Shown here piece after piece: positions 49,961 to 56,330 of a stretch of DNA of 64,000 nucleotides. The translations under genes were made by a program, and so were the position numbers. This DNA comes from Lucifuga dentata. Lineage: Eukaryota > Chordata > Actinopteri > Ophidiiformes > Bythitidae. The first letter of the stretch is position 1. Each line of letters starts with the position of its first letter. Below the pieces are notes generated by a model. It had not been told where the DNA came from and searched no databases. It was given only the letters and a program-made list of their open reading frames with translations. The stretch spans positions 1 through 64,000 of the forward strand of contig VXCM01000909.1 in NCBI GenBank assembly GCA_014773175.1, read 5' to 3'.

Positions 49961-50754
49961 CAATCACAATAATCAAAGCTGCTCAGACAAATGAAGCAGT
50001 TGATGCCATTCTGGGAAACCGACCAGTCTAATCCGGTGCCACTGGTGTGAAGGAATTTGCAATGTTTCGCTTGGTCCCACAGGATAAAGGAGGAATTGTC
50101 ACTAGAAGGTAGGTTGTGTATTTTTGTTGTAGCAGACTTGACGTCACTTGCTCTAATTTCCATAAGCTTCACGGTACTTGAAGTGTGATGCAAATGTGAG
50201 CAAACAAGTCAGTGAAGGAACCGTGTAGGTACTACTCCGGATAGTTCAGGGTAATGTAGTTTCTAATTTTGTTCTGATATTTGTGTTAATTTTCCTCGGC
50301 TGTTGCAAAATGTGAATCAGTATTCTAACCAAGGCCACATCCCTCTTAACACAAACTGGCATGTATCTGCCCAGTCTGTCTTTCTGTGCAGTGTCTTTGT
50401 ACCATTGTGTGAATTCATGTAGGAGTGTTGTTTCCTTTAAAATGATAAACGACAAGACTGACATGGTGCATGACAAACTGCGGGTGGTCGTGACAAGCTG
50501 TCTGATTCTTACGTAGGAGCTCAGAGGAAGAAAGAAAAAAAAAACGATGTCTGACAATCAACCTGTGGTGACAGGGGTTTGGCTTTTAACAATGAGGGAT
50601 TGTCAGAGATCGAGGCTTACCCCGCATGGCTGAAAGATAAGCCCGTCAACTTCGTGGCTGACCTNTGTCAGAGATCGAGGCTTACCCCGCATGGCTGAAA
50701 GATAAGCCCGTCAACTTCGTGGCTGACCTGGGATGTGAAGCTGCCTTCCAGTAG
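12906..50754 (-). CDS. rngtt: rngtt, 3' part: five spliced coding exons (partial gene)
   Basis: mRNA capping enzyme, bifunctional RNA 5'-triphosphatase and guanylyltransferase, acting in the nucleus on nascent RNA polymerase II transcripts. The coding parts are 50754-50686, 31203-31103, 26837-26771, 15471-15348 and 13072-12906. Joined in phase they encode 175 residues that match the C-terminus of vertebrate RNGTT (about 600 residues) almost residue for residue. Guanylyltransferase motif IV (EVDGLIF), motif V (ILKWKPP) and motif VI (RQRVDK) are present in order, and the tail ends in [10 protein letters not shown]. All four internal introns have GT donors and AG acceptors, and codon phases agree across every junction. 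The N-terminal phosphatase and the KxDG lysine that takes up GMP must lie in exons beyond 64000. Seen: exons, borders and motifs. Known: the family function. I found no further exon between 50755 and 64000. Confidence 0.97.
13096..13134 (+). repeat. (CA)n microsatellite beside the 3' splice site
   Basis: About 19 CA units on the plus strand, (GT)n in the sense of rngtt, ending 23 bases upstream of the acceptor of the terminal exon and directly preceding its short C/T tract. Confidence 0.98.
13270..13861 (+). mobile_element. TTAA-flanked MITE, copy B
   Basis: Body starts AGGACCATACCACGCATTTT and ends GGGCGGTATGGTCCT. TTAA flanks at 13266-13269 and 13862-13865. It is collinear with copy A over its whole length and is the best preserved full-length member (592 bp). 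Confidence 0.87.
14200..14848 (+). mobile_element. Inverted-repeat element of the GGGTGTTTTCA family
   Basis: The right terminus GGTGTGAAAACGCC and the left terminus AGGCGTTCAAT are imperfect inverted repeats. The interior (CATTTGGACCATATACCAAG, CTGTGTTCAGACCTGC) is shared with 28088-28644 and 50890-51328. No coding capacity was seen. The superfamily is not resolved because no clear target duplication could be read. Confidence 0.65.
15348..15471 (-). CDS. rngtt: rngtt coding exon with motif VI
   Basis: A 124-bp exon (41 codons plus one base). It begins [20 protein letters not shown] after the acceptor CTCACAG, and the donor GTGAGA follows ATGG. The segment [14 protein letters not shown] holds guanylyltransferase motif VI (RxDK), needed for the GTP reaction when the OB-fold closes over the active site. 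The exon ends after the first base of an Ala codon that the terminal exon completes. The polypyrimidine tract of the acceptor is an uninterrupted run of 26 T on the minus strand (15484-15509) just upstream of GTGTCCTCACAG. Confidence 0.97.
16037..16082 (+). repeat. (GT)n microsatellite
   Basis: 23 uninterrupted GT units inside the rngtt intron. Confidence 0.98.
16327..17472 (+). mobile_element. Older TTAA MITE copy, interrupted by a younger copy
   Basis: The left half (16327-16598) and right half (17250-17472) belong to a diverged subfamily with CCAATAAATATGACCTGCA and TTTTGGAAAATGGTTGGCAG words. TTAA flanks at 16323-16326 and 17473-17476. The same diverged subfamily is seen at 6728-6985 and 63659-63885. 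Removing the nested copy restores a collinear element. Confidence 0.8.
16603..17245 (+). mobile_element. Younger TTAA MITE nested in an older family member
   Basis: Full termini AGGACCATACCAGCCACTTT and AGCCGGTATGGTCCT. TTAA at 16599-16602 and 17246-17249. A 67-bp exact duplication across the N at 16795 inflates its length. Confidence 0.85.
19083..19478 (-). mobile_element. hAT-like ~0.8 kb family fragment
   Basis: Starts TAGGGCTGTGCCGTATTACA, like the minus-oriented copy at 61131, and shares the TTTGGAAATGGTTTGACTAC and CTCAGGTAAATACTGAGAAA segments. It is truncated at about 19478, where an old MITE fragment begins. Confidence 0.65.
19478..19785 (+). mobile_element. Old TTAA MITE fragment (right half)
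   Basis: The segment TTGGACTATATTTCCTGGCG through GATGGACTATCTATCTCAAG to TATATTGGGTTTAAACATAT matches the interior and right half of the MITE family. The terminus is lost where the next element begins. Confidence 0.65.
19790..20415. mobile_element. Element with long, internally palindromic terminal repeats
   Basis: The left ~130 bases (AAGCCCCTGCC, TATACCCGGGTATAGTCTGG, CCCGAGGTATACTTTGG) and the right ~150 bases (CCCCAGGGTATAAACTGG, ACCTGAGGTATAAAACAGG, ACCCCGGGGATAGTCTGG) are imperfect inverted copies. Both are built from repeated GGTATA/TATACC modules that are themselves palindromic. The centre is ordinary A/T-rich sequence. No reading frame. Confidence 0.7.
21387..22277 (+). mobile_element. 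TTAA MITE carrying an inverted copy of its own right end and flank
   Basis: TTAA flanks at 21383-21386 and 22278-22281. Inside, 21645-21755 is the reverse complement of the right MITE terminus together with about 75 bases of the unique sequence to its right (22282-22355). It is bordered by the direct word GCCTGCTA at 21637-21644 and 21748-21755. Single N bases at 21557, 21990 and 22167, each between exact ~64-bp repeats, inflate the length. Confidence 0.85.
22903..23331. mobile_element. Possible inverted-repeat element (CTGCGTTC... termini)
   Basis: The left end CTGCGTTCACTGTACCTCAG followed by AAATGGGAAG is an imperfect inverse of the right end (CCCAGTCAGAAGTCAGGAATGCAG). No target duplication could be read and no coding frame is present. 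Confidence 0.45.
26070..26700 (+). mobile_element. hAT-like dispersed repeat interrupted by a TIR element
   Basis: The left part 26070-26190 and right part 26639-26700 are collinear with 53290-53470 (shared GAGTACCA, TGACTGGAAATTTCTG/TGACCAGAAATTTCTG, then ATTCAAAAATAAAATGGGTT/ATTCACAAATAAAATCAGTT). The start ACTGGTTCCCAACTGTTG resembles a hAT terminus. The break is exactly the element at 26191-26638. Confidence 0.65.
26191..26638. mobile_element. Mariner/Tigger-like MITE, TIR TACAGGCAGTCCC
   Basis: Termini TACAGGCAGTCCC and GGGGACTGCCTGTA are inverted repeats with TA at both outer ends. The subterminal CTTACGAACAACCCGTACTT and ACTTACGTACAAGTCCGA blocks are also inverted. It is inserted in a dispersed repeat whose uninterrupted relative is at 53290-53470. 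No transposase remains. Confidence 0.8.
26771..26837 (-). CDS. rngtt: rngtt coding exon, OB-fold segment
   Basis: A 67-bp exon. Its first base completes the Gly codon begun in the exon at 31103, followed by 22 codons ending in AAG before the donor GTAAGG. The acceptor is TTTGCAG. It encodes [20 protein letters not shown] followed by MK, matching the OB-fold strand region of vertebrate RNGTT (GLLYVGGYERPFAQIK in mammals). Phase 0 at the 3' end fits the next exon, which starts with a complete Ala codon. Short but unambiguous. Confidence 0.96.
28088..28644 (+). mobile_element. Inverted-repeat element of the GGGTGTTTTCA family
   Basis: Termini GAGGGTGTTTTCAGACGTGC and TGTGAAAACACCC. The interior shares CATCCGTTGGATTTGCTAATC with the copy at 14200-14848, and both carry a block rich in CAAACCATGCC/CAAACTGAACC words near the right end. 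Confidence 0.7.
28686..28850 (+). repeat. GATA/GACA/GGAT array with attached dispersed-repeat tail
   Basis: 28686-28813 is a compound tetranucleotide array (GACA, GATA, GGAT units). It is followed by TTTATTAATCCCTGGAGGGA, a tail commonly seen next to such arrays in teleost genomes. Confidence 0.85.
31103..31203 (-). CDS. rngtt: rngtt coding exon with motif V
   Basis: A 101-bp exon (33 codons plus two bases). The acceptor CTGCAG precedes AGA and the donor GTAAGT follows GAAGG. It encodes [20 protein letters not shown], then [13 protein letters not shown] and the first two bases of a Gly codon. ILKWKPP is motif V of the covalent nucleotidyltransferase fold, whose two lysines contact the GTP phosphates. 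The following segment opens the C-terminal OB-fold. This is the most conserved of the five exons; against the mammalian protein only isolated conservative changes are apparent. The exon is flanked on both sides by multi-kilobase introns full of repeats. Confidence 0.97.
32397..32647 (+). mobile_element. Short GGGTGTTTTCA-family fragment
   Basis: Shares ACCAGACCAAGACCCTCTTA and GCTGCTGTGTTCAGACCTGC with the copies at 14200 and 28088. The left end GGGCGTTTTGCC and right end GAGAAAATGTCC are degraded inverted termini. Confidence 0.6.
33511..34002 (+). mobile_element. TTAA MITE, right end truncated
   Basis: Left TTAA at 33507-33510 and body AGGACGATACTGGCCATTTT onward. It stops after the AAAACCTGAATACACGTC segment with no right terminus. 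Two N bases (33618, 33786), each between exact repeats, make it look longer than it is. Confidence 0.75.
39947..42199 (-). pseudogene. hAT transposase (ZBED5-like), frameshifted, with one intron
   Basis: Start ATG at 42199 and stop TGA at 39949-39947. The N-terminus ([10 protein letters not shown]) leads to a BED-type zinc finger with Cys59 and Cys62 (CFLC) and His75/77/79. A Gln at residue 84 sits where relatives have the last His. Further on come the first catalytic Asp region ([20 protein letters not shown], near 41490-41430), [16 protein letters not shown], the [15 protein letters not shown] and [11 protein letters not shown] family motifs and the C-terminal [17 protein letters not shown]. 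At least three frame changes separate these blocks. At the usual CE position near the C-terminus the sequence reads [11 protein letters not shown], an Asp (about 40092-40094) where the catalytic Glu is expected. A GT-AG intron at 40677-40875 joins LSLQG to KDTH. Most likely dead, though some frame changes could be assembly errors. Confidence 0.88.
40677..40875 (-). other. Intron inside the hAT transposase gene
   Basis: Donor GTAATTATG after CTTCAAG and acceptor CATTCCAG before GTAAGGACAC. Removing these 199 bases joins ELNLSLQG to [15 protein letters not shown] in frame, as in uninterrupted relatives. The insert includes CTTTGTTAGTCCCACAGCGG, a teleost-type dispersed repeat word. Confidence 0.75.
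43734..43770. repeat. 13-bp perfect hairpin
   Basis: ATCTCAATAATAC and its exact complement are separated by 11 bases. It lies about 40 bases from the larger foldback at 43812-44018. Confidence 0.9.
43812..44018. repeat. ~200-bp foldback with near-identical arms
   Basis: The left arm 43812-43907 (TTTTCTGTACTGTAATTATT through TGCCCAAATGCTTTATT) is answered by the right arm 43921-44018 as a reverse complement. The arms differ at only a handful of positions, with a loop of about 13 bases. Such a structure is typical of a foldback/MITE element, and a transcript through it would form a long double-stranded hairpin. The rngtt pre-mRNA crosses it. Confidence 0.88.
44480..44692. repeat. AT-rich palindromic microsatellite block
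   Basis: Dense TATATCTATATC/GATATAGATATA and TAGATCTA words form overlapping self-complementary hairpins, after an A-rich run. The first ~75 bases recur after the N at 44556, so the true length is unknown. Confidence 0.85.
46778..47586 (+). mobile_element. hAT-like non-autonomous element, ~0.8 kb, near-complete
   Basis: Begins AGGGATGGGCAATATAGCC and ends GATATGTCACGGCCTTAC. Flanked by TATCCAAC (46770-46777) and TATCCAAT (47587-47594), an 8-base direct repeat with one mismatch, consistent with hAT. It is collinear with the opposite-strand copy at 61131-61850 and with the split copy at 1205-2955. No intact reading frame. Confidence 0.8.
48535..48583. repeat. 22-bp perfect hairpin at the LINE break point
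   Basis: AGTGTGGCTTAGCTACAATC continues to 48556, and its exact complement occupies 48562-48583, with a 5-base loop. The right arm abuts the truncated LINE ORF1 fragment. Confidence 0.93.
48583..49150 (-). pseudogene. L1/Tx1-type LINE ORF1 fragment
   Basis: Minus-strand frames give a coiled-coil-like region ([20 protein letters not shown], then [18 protein letters not shown]). This is followed by [20 protein letters not shown] and [10 protein letters not shown], the RRNNIRI-like core of L1-type ORF1 RNA-binding proteins, then [13 protein letters not shown] and, in another frame, [15 protein letters not shown]. Two frames must be combined, so the copy is broken. No ORF2 (endonuclease or reverse transcriptase) is present. 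The fragment stops abruptly at the hairpin at 48535-48583. The family is assigned from the motif pattern only. Confidence 0.78.
50601..50729. other. Assembly duplication across a single N inside an rngtt exon
   Basis: 50601-50664 and 50666-50729 are the same 64 bases on either side of the N at 50665. The block covers the donor and most of the motif IV exon. Read as is, it yields a false second partial exon. Confidence 0.93.
50686..50754 (-). CDS. rngtt: rngtt coding exon with motif IV (fifth from the end)
   Basis: A 69-bp exon of 23 codons that starts in phase 0 (CTA CTG GAA) after an acceptor preceded by a T-rich tract and ends in GGG before the donor GTAAGC. The peptide begins LLEGSF and contains [13 protein letters not shown], guanylyltransferase motif IV, in which the Glu and Asp belong to the nucleotide and metal site. 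The vertebrate counterpart reads nearly the same. The next residues (RYKPGR) are supplied by the exon at 31203 with no split codon. A second, partial copy of this exon at 50621-50664 is an assembly duplicate across a single N (see 50601-50729) and should not be counted as an exon. Identification rests on residue-level match, exact splice borders and phase. Confidence 0.95.
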
Positions 50755-50889
50755 CTGAAAAATAAAAAGACAGACAACTGTTAAAGCCAAGCAAAACATA
50801 CATGACAAGATGATAGACTGAAGCACATCAAATGACATCGATTTATAAAGTCAGCTAGAGAACATCAAAAATACATAACCCATACATGT

Positions 50890-51328
50890 TAGGGCGTTTG
50901 GTTAGTCTCACACAGGGAAAAGCTAATCAAACCAAAATATATCAACAAAAGTCATGAGAACACATGCTGTGCTCATCGGTTAGAGATGTCTGGGGCGGGA
51001 GAAAGAAAATCAAAAAAGGAACAAGTTTACTATACAGGGATAACTAAATAACATCGAACAAAACGGAATTGGGAAACTTTCCTAGTCATAGTCAATGTTT
51101 GGGCCATATATCAAGAAAGCTACAGCAGCAGGATACTGAATTTGACTTCAAGTTAACCTCTTGAAAACCGTTTGTTGCTGTATATTGCTTTACTTCATGT
51201 GAAAAGGATGTGCTGCCTCAGTGCAGCTGTTTTGAGCCGTAGTCAGGTACGATTGCTGAGTTCAGACCAGCACAAAGAAACCGTACCAAGGGTAGACAGA
51301 CTAAACCATATATGTGTGAAAACACCCT
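50890..51328 (+). mobile_element. Inverted-repeat element of the GGGTGTTTTCA family
   Basis: Left end TAGGGCGTTTGGTTAGTCTC, right end ATGTGTGAAAACACCC. The interior AGATGTCTGGGGCGGGAGAA and GGGCCATATATCAAGAAAGC match the copy at 14200-14848. Confidence 0.68.
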
Positions 51329-53289
51329 TGAGTTATTTAAACTTTTGAGTTCAATATAACAAATCCAGCTGAGTTGGAGGCACAAGTCTGATACCTTGTT
51401 TTCATTCATTTCATCTGTCTCAGTGTCAGAGATCAATGTCTGTGACTGGACAGACCAGGGAAGAGACGAGAATAGCACAAATCATTAAGATTCTGATGAC
51501 TGGAAAGAATGGATTTCATCTCTTCCATTAACACCAACCACCAAACCGGCGTTAAAGGGAACAGGAGCCTGCAGCAGCACGTGGGTGGTGGGTCATGGCA
51601 CAGCTATGGAACAATACAAATGTTTTCTACAACATGAAGCACATCAACAGCCACAGCATGATGGGCTAGAACTACAGCAAGGCCATCAGATTTCTCAAAT
51701 CGAGGCAGCACTTTATGCAACTAACACAATGCCATGGCAGAGTTGCAAAAGTCTTCTATATCAGGAGTTTGGAAGAGATGTTGTGACATAAAAAAAAAGC
51801 ATTGAGAGCTTTTATGTGCTTAGAGAAAAAAAAAATAACACAATGAGAAAATACTAGCTGAGGTTAGCTGAGCACCCCATCTGGTGAAAATTGCAAACAA
51901 AAGAACACACATTTGTTTAGTAAAATGAAATCTATTTGGAAAGGGAACATTAGCTTTCAGATCAAACTGAAATGGCATGGCAATGCAACCATGCAGATAA
52001 TAAGGTAGCTTTTGCAAAATAAAACCAAGCTTCAAGTTCATCATCTGCTGTTGCTTGAAAGGTTCAAACATTAATTTTAAAATTTATGATGAGCATTGGA
52101 AAAGGGTCAGTGGGAAAAAGTGTTTATGGTTACAGGTTTAAACATCCATCCATCCATCTAGAAAGCAAAAATGGATTCTCAACATCTTCTGGAATAAAGC
52201 AAAAAAAAAAAAAAAAAAAAAGCTTGGAAAAATGTAATGGCTGGTAAATACTGTTGGCAATCTATAAGCCATTTTTATATTATTAAATTACAACTAAAGG
52301 ATCTGAGAACTGCATGCTGACAATGAACTCCAAAACAAAGACTGGGGTCCAAAAGAAATCCTCTTAATAGTGTAAGACTTTTTCCAGGCAGATTAAACTA
52401 TCTCTGACCTGTATTATCTGTTAAACATCACTTTTCAGACAGCCATATGTGGAGCTTGACAACTTATCTTTGCTACATGTAGGTGCAAGGAGTAAATATA
52501 GTCTTGTAGACAGGAAATGGCTCTGATCAATAATGTAGAAAGCTAATGCATTAGTGTGCTACAGTGGATATCATGTATCATACCCAACCCATCATGACGT
52601 TCTAAAGCAGAAAACAAAGCAGAGAGGTACTGAAACAATATCATCAGCAGTATCATCCATGCTCCATCCTGTCACCACTTCTTCTACCTCCTCTCCTGAC
52701 GGAATAATAGTCACGCAAATGAACTAATCAAATTCAAATCAGAAATTCCAATCATGACACTCATCCAGCTGTGACATTTCGCTCAGTGAGGTCGGCAACT
52801 CCCTGTGATGAGAATATGGAATCTTCGGCAGATATAGCAACTATCAAAAATGATCAAAGTGGAGATTAGCTCAGACACGGTTATTATGCAGGAGATGAAA
52901 AATCATCATCATTATTATCATCTGTCCCGGTGCGGCAGAGAGAAACTACATGGTAACATGAAAGAAAGCTTGTGATTTAACACATTTGCGGCTAATGTCT
53001 GCTACGTTCTACAAAGCAGCATGGAGTTGGTAAAAGGCAAGAGAGTGATACTAAGAAAGATCCCTCTGACCCATAATCCAAAATAGCTGCAAAGAAGATA
53101 ACCATCTCTAACGACATATTTAGAGTCTATCATAAATGGAAAAAACTCTGGACTCTTTGAAGATAATGTTAGCTGTAATGTAACATTAATTTACATTATG
53201 AAATGAATGAAGGTAGTGATATTGGTATTATATGGTGCTATTAATACACAAATATAAGAATTATTCACGAGCACATACACAGTAAAATT

Positions 53290-53470
53290 AAATGGTTCTC
53301 AAACTGTGATATGAGTACCACCAGTGGTGCTTGAAGCACCTACTGTTGGTATGCCAGATGACCAGAAATTTCTGTGGAGATCAAAACAATTGAATTCTAT
53401 GGGAATTCTCTTGTTCTGACAAATTATTCACAAATAAAATCAGTTTCATTAAGAAACTGTAAAGTTATTG
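53290..53470 (+). mobile_element. hAT-like dispersed repeat fragment
   Basis: Uninterrupted relative of 26070-26700: TGAGTACCACCAGTGGTGCT, then TTGGTATGCCAGATGACCAG and ATTCACAAATAAAATC. It shows what that locus looked like before the insertion at 26191. Confidence 0.6.
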
Positions 53471-54768
53471 GCATTTTTAAAATATATTCTCTTTTAATGA
53501 TGAATTTGATTTTTCTTGTTGAGCAAGGAGTTGAGCACTCCTTCCTTACGCACACCATGTACTCCGATTCTAAATGTATGGCAGTAACTTTTCAAGCTTT
53601 CAAGTTGTCAACTTCTCTATTTCAGTCCAGCCAAGATGAGGGCTTTCTGTGATTTTTTCTTTGGATTGGCAGCGTGTTGGTGAGGTGGTACACAGATGTT
53701 TCAGAAGCTTTCAGAACCATCGGTCTAATGTAACCCAGTGCAATAGTGCTGCAATAAAGCCAACCGTTGTGATCCTTAAAATGCTCGTTTTTGTTACGGC
53801 TAAGTCAGACAGGTGTTGAATCAATGCGTTCTGGAGGCTGTAGTTAGCGGCTGTATGTATTGAAAAAAAGACAAAGGAGTAAAAAGAGGTGTTTGATATA
53901 TTCTGTTGCCCTCCTGTATGTAACACTGCCACTAACTACAGCCTAATAAATAATGAAAGAGTTGAATGAAGACCTCGCTGACACAGTGTGACAGCGTGAT
54001 CCACGAAGGTGCAATTTACTGCAGGATTTCTGTATTGGATTGCAATAGATTACAACTCAGTGTATAACAAACGACTCAGTGTATAACAAACAGAAGCTTT
54101 GCTGGCTTTAATAAAGCCCTCATACCGCTGGAAAATTCACATTTCCACAAAAGCTACTTTGATGTTTAACGTTACAATGCTTCACAAGACATACTCCAAG
54201 AAAATAAGCGAAGTAGCAACTCATTAGACAAGCGCTATATGTATTTAACGAAAGAAACGGAGTGTTAGGCCCCAGTTGCATCCTTAAAGAAAGCGGAGCA
54301 ACATCGGGGCTCTTGAGAATGATAAATGAGTCACGGTAGATCAGAGAAAGCTTGACAATCGCACTGACAAGGAGAAGGCAAATAGCCAGACTAAAAAGAA
54401 GTGGTGCTTTTATGAGGGAACGGCGTGTGGGCAGCAAGATCTGGGAGTTCCATTTCAGTTCTCTTGCCATCTCTGCACACCCACCCAGTGCTTTCAGCGA
54501 GCGCAGAGAACCTAGGATGGAGAGATGAGCAGAAGGACGACTTCCACTTGCACATCCTCCTACAGTGAGGAAGTTCCTCGGAGCGATAACGCAGAGAGAG
54601 GGGGCAGCAACCCTGCTTTCATCGTGGACCTCTTTAGCAAAGAGACACAAAGCTTTGCCTGGTGCTGTAGTGTTGCGTAGGCGGAGGTGAACAACAAAGC
54701 CCCATTAAGAGATCAAGCTTTCACTGGAGACTTCAGGGCAGAGACAGGGCAGCAGATGCACTTGGGGG

Positions 54769-55657
54769 TAGGGCTGGACAATATAAATGATGTGTAATCA
54801 CATCACAATATAAAAAAAGTCTTCGATATAAAAATGAGGATGTCAATATGCGCTACAGGCCAGATGATTGAGGCCCCTAGATTTAGCATGAGCAGACAGA
54901 CTGTGTAGCAAGCTAATCCCAAAATGATCTGGGAGAAGGCAGACAGCAGCTATTGAATAGAATGTTAAAACACATCAGCAGGGAGTTGGAACACAACTAG
55001 AGTGCCAGTGCATTAATACAGACTGGACATGCCTTCATTAAAAATCATTTCTTAAGCCATAGTGGCTACATAATGTGCGCTTTGTTGACAAATTCTTCTT
55101 GAAAACTAATTACTTGTATTTATTTTATATATTTTAGTTATTTCTTGTGCAATAAATTGTAAAACAAACTGTGGATTGATGATTTTTTTTTTTTTTTTTA
55201 TNTTTTTTTTTTTTTTTTTAATCTGGGGATGGCCTCAAACTTCTGGCATGTAGTGTAAAGTCAATAGAAAATAATGCTAGCCAATACCCAACTATCCAAC
55301 CTGGTGGCAGTGTCATCATAACAGCCCACCCACCTCCTCAAAGCAGCATTTAGCTAAAGGTGAACACGCCGCAGCCCATGTGGTGATATGTGAAGGAAAG
55401 TCAGACAAAGATGTCAAAAGCAAAGAAACACCAGAGGGGAAAAAAAAAAAAAAAAAAAAAATCAAATGATGACGAAGAAAGTAACAGCTCAGCAGCCATT
55501 ACTGTCCCAAAGAAAGTGGATGCTGTGGACAAGCAAAGTAAAGTTCAAGTGACTTGAAATGCAGCAGAATCTTTGCCATGATTTATATTATGATCGATAT
55601 CGATCAATATATAAAAAAATATTGTGATAAAATTTTTTTTTATATTGTCCAGCCCAA
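54769..55657. mobile_element. hAT-type non-autonomous element with 8-bp target duplication
   Basis: Termini TAGGGCTGGACAATATAAA and the inverse of TTGGGCTGGACAATATAAA. Exact 8-base flanks CTTGGGGG at 54761-54768 and 55658-55665. The interior holds a lysine-rich stretch around 55400-55540 but no intact frame. A Tc1-like MITE is nested inside at 54847-55257. Confidence 0.85.
54847..55257 (-). mobile_element. Tc1-like MITE nested in a hAT element
   Basis: The right end GGCATGTAGTGTA and degraded left end CGCTACAGGCCAGATGATTG match the relic at 11568-12270. Both share, in opposite orientation, the segment with CATGAGCAGACAGACTGTGT (54891-54910) and the AATAAATTGTAAAACAAAC subterminal block. An N in the T run at 55202 leaves its length uncertain. 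Confidence 0.75.
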
Positions 55658-56199
55658 CTTGGGGGGACAAATCAACAGCTAACATGCTGTGCATGTCTTT
55701 CCCCCCTTGAGAGACAAAACATCAGCGTGATTGAAATCAGACTGTTTTCCTCTGCTGCGTTTCATGTTCGGGCTCATTTCATGTAACAACACAATGATGA
55801 ATGACCGAAAAGTAACATCGAAATGGCATCAAGTGTGTTGCCCACCTTTGCCCATCTTTCACCGAAAAATGCTTGATTTTTATCAGTGACATCAAACACC
55901 AAAATCACTCATCATCATCGATTTGCCCTTTTTTTTGTTTCACAGTAATTCATCAAAAAGTGTCAGAATAAAATGGAAATAAGATATTTTCATAAAATGG
56001 ACATTTAATCAAACATCGCACGCACCCTGAGTATAATGCAACCAAACAACATTCAGACGTGTGAAATGCAAAGTGATTTACGATAAAATGTCTTTCATCT
56101 TAATATTATACTAAAAAACATGAATAAAAACAATGAGTTATCCAACTGACAACGTAAAAAAATAAACATTAGACACTGGAATTAATCTAGGACGATTTG

Positions 56200-56330
56200 C
56201 TGCATGACAGAACATAAAAAAAAAAACATCAGTCAGCTGACACAAACACACACAAATCAATCCAGANTGACAGAACATAAAAAAAAAAACATCAGTCAGC
56301 TGACACAAACACACACAAATCAATCCAGAT
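56200..56330. other. Assembly duplication across the N at 56267
   Basis: The ~62-base block beginning TGACAGAACAT and ending AATCAATCCAGA occurs immediately before and after the single N. It is an unmerged contig overlap. Confidence 0.85.

Larger units (their letters stand above)
31204..50685 (-). other. rngtt intron (19.5 kb) between the motif V and motif IV exons
   Basis: Donor GTAAGC, acceptor CTGCAG. The largest complete intron here; it contains the hAT transposon, the foldback, the AT-rich palindromic block, a hAT-like element and the LINE fragment. In 34010-39340, 42480-43720, 44700-46765 and 47600-48530 I see no gene. At 45286-45320 the word CAGGTGCACCTAATAAACAG resembles the end of a widespread teleost DNA element. 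At 38600-38632 there is a GT-rich run. Confidence 0.9.

Noticed and set aside
50621..50664. Apparent second copy of the rngtt motif IV exon
   Set aside because: Identical to 50686-50729 and separated by a single N; it is an assembly duplicate, not exon duplication.
54120..54650. Longest open frame, 176 codons on the minus strand
   Set aside because: No recognisable domain, no splice-site context or related copy in the window. The hydrophobic middle is not enough to call a membrane protein. A frame of this size can occur by chance in 64 kb.
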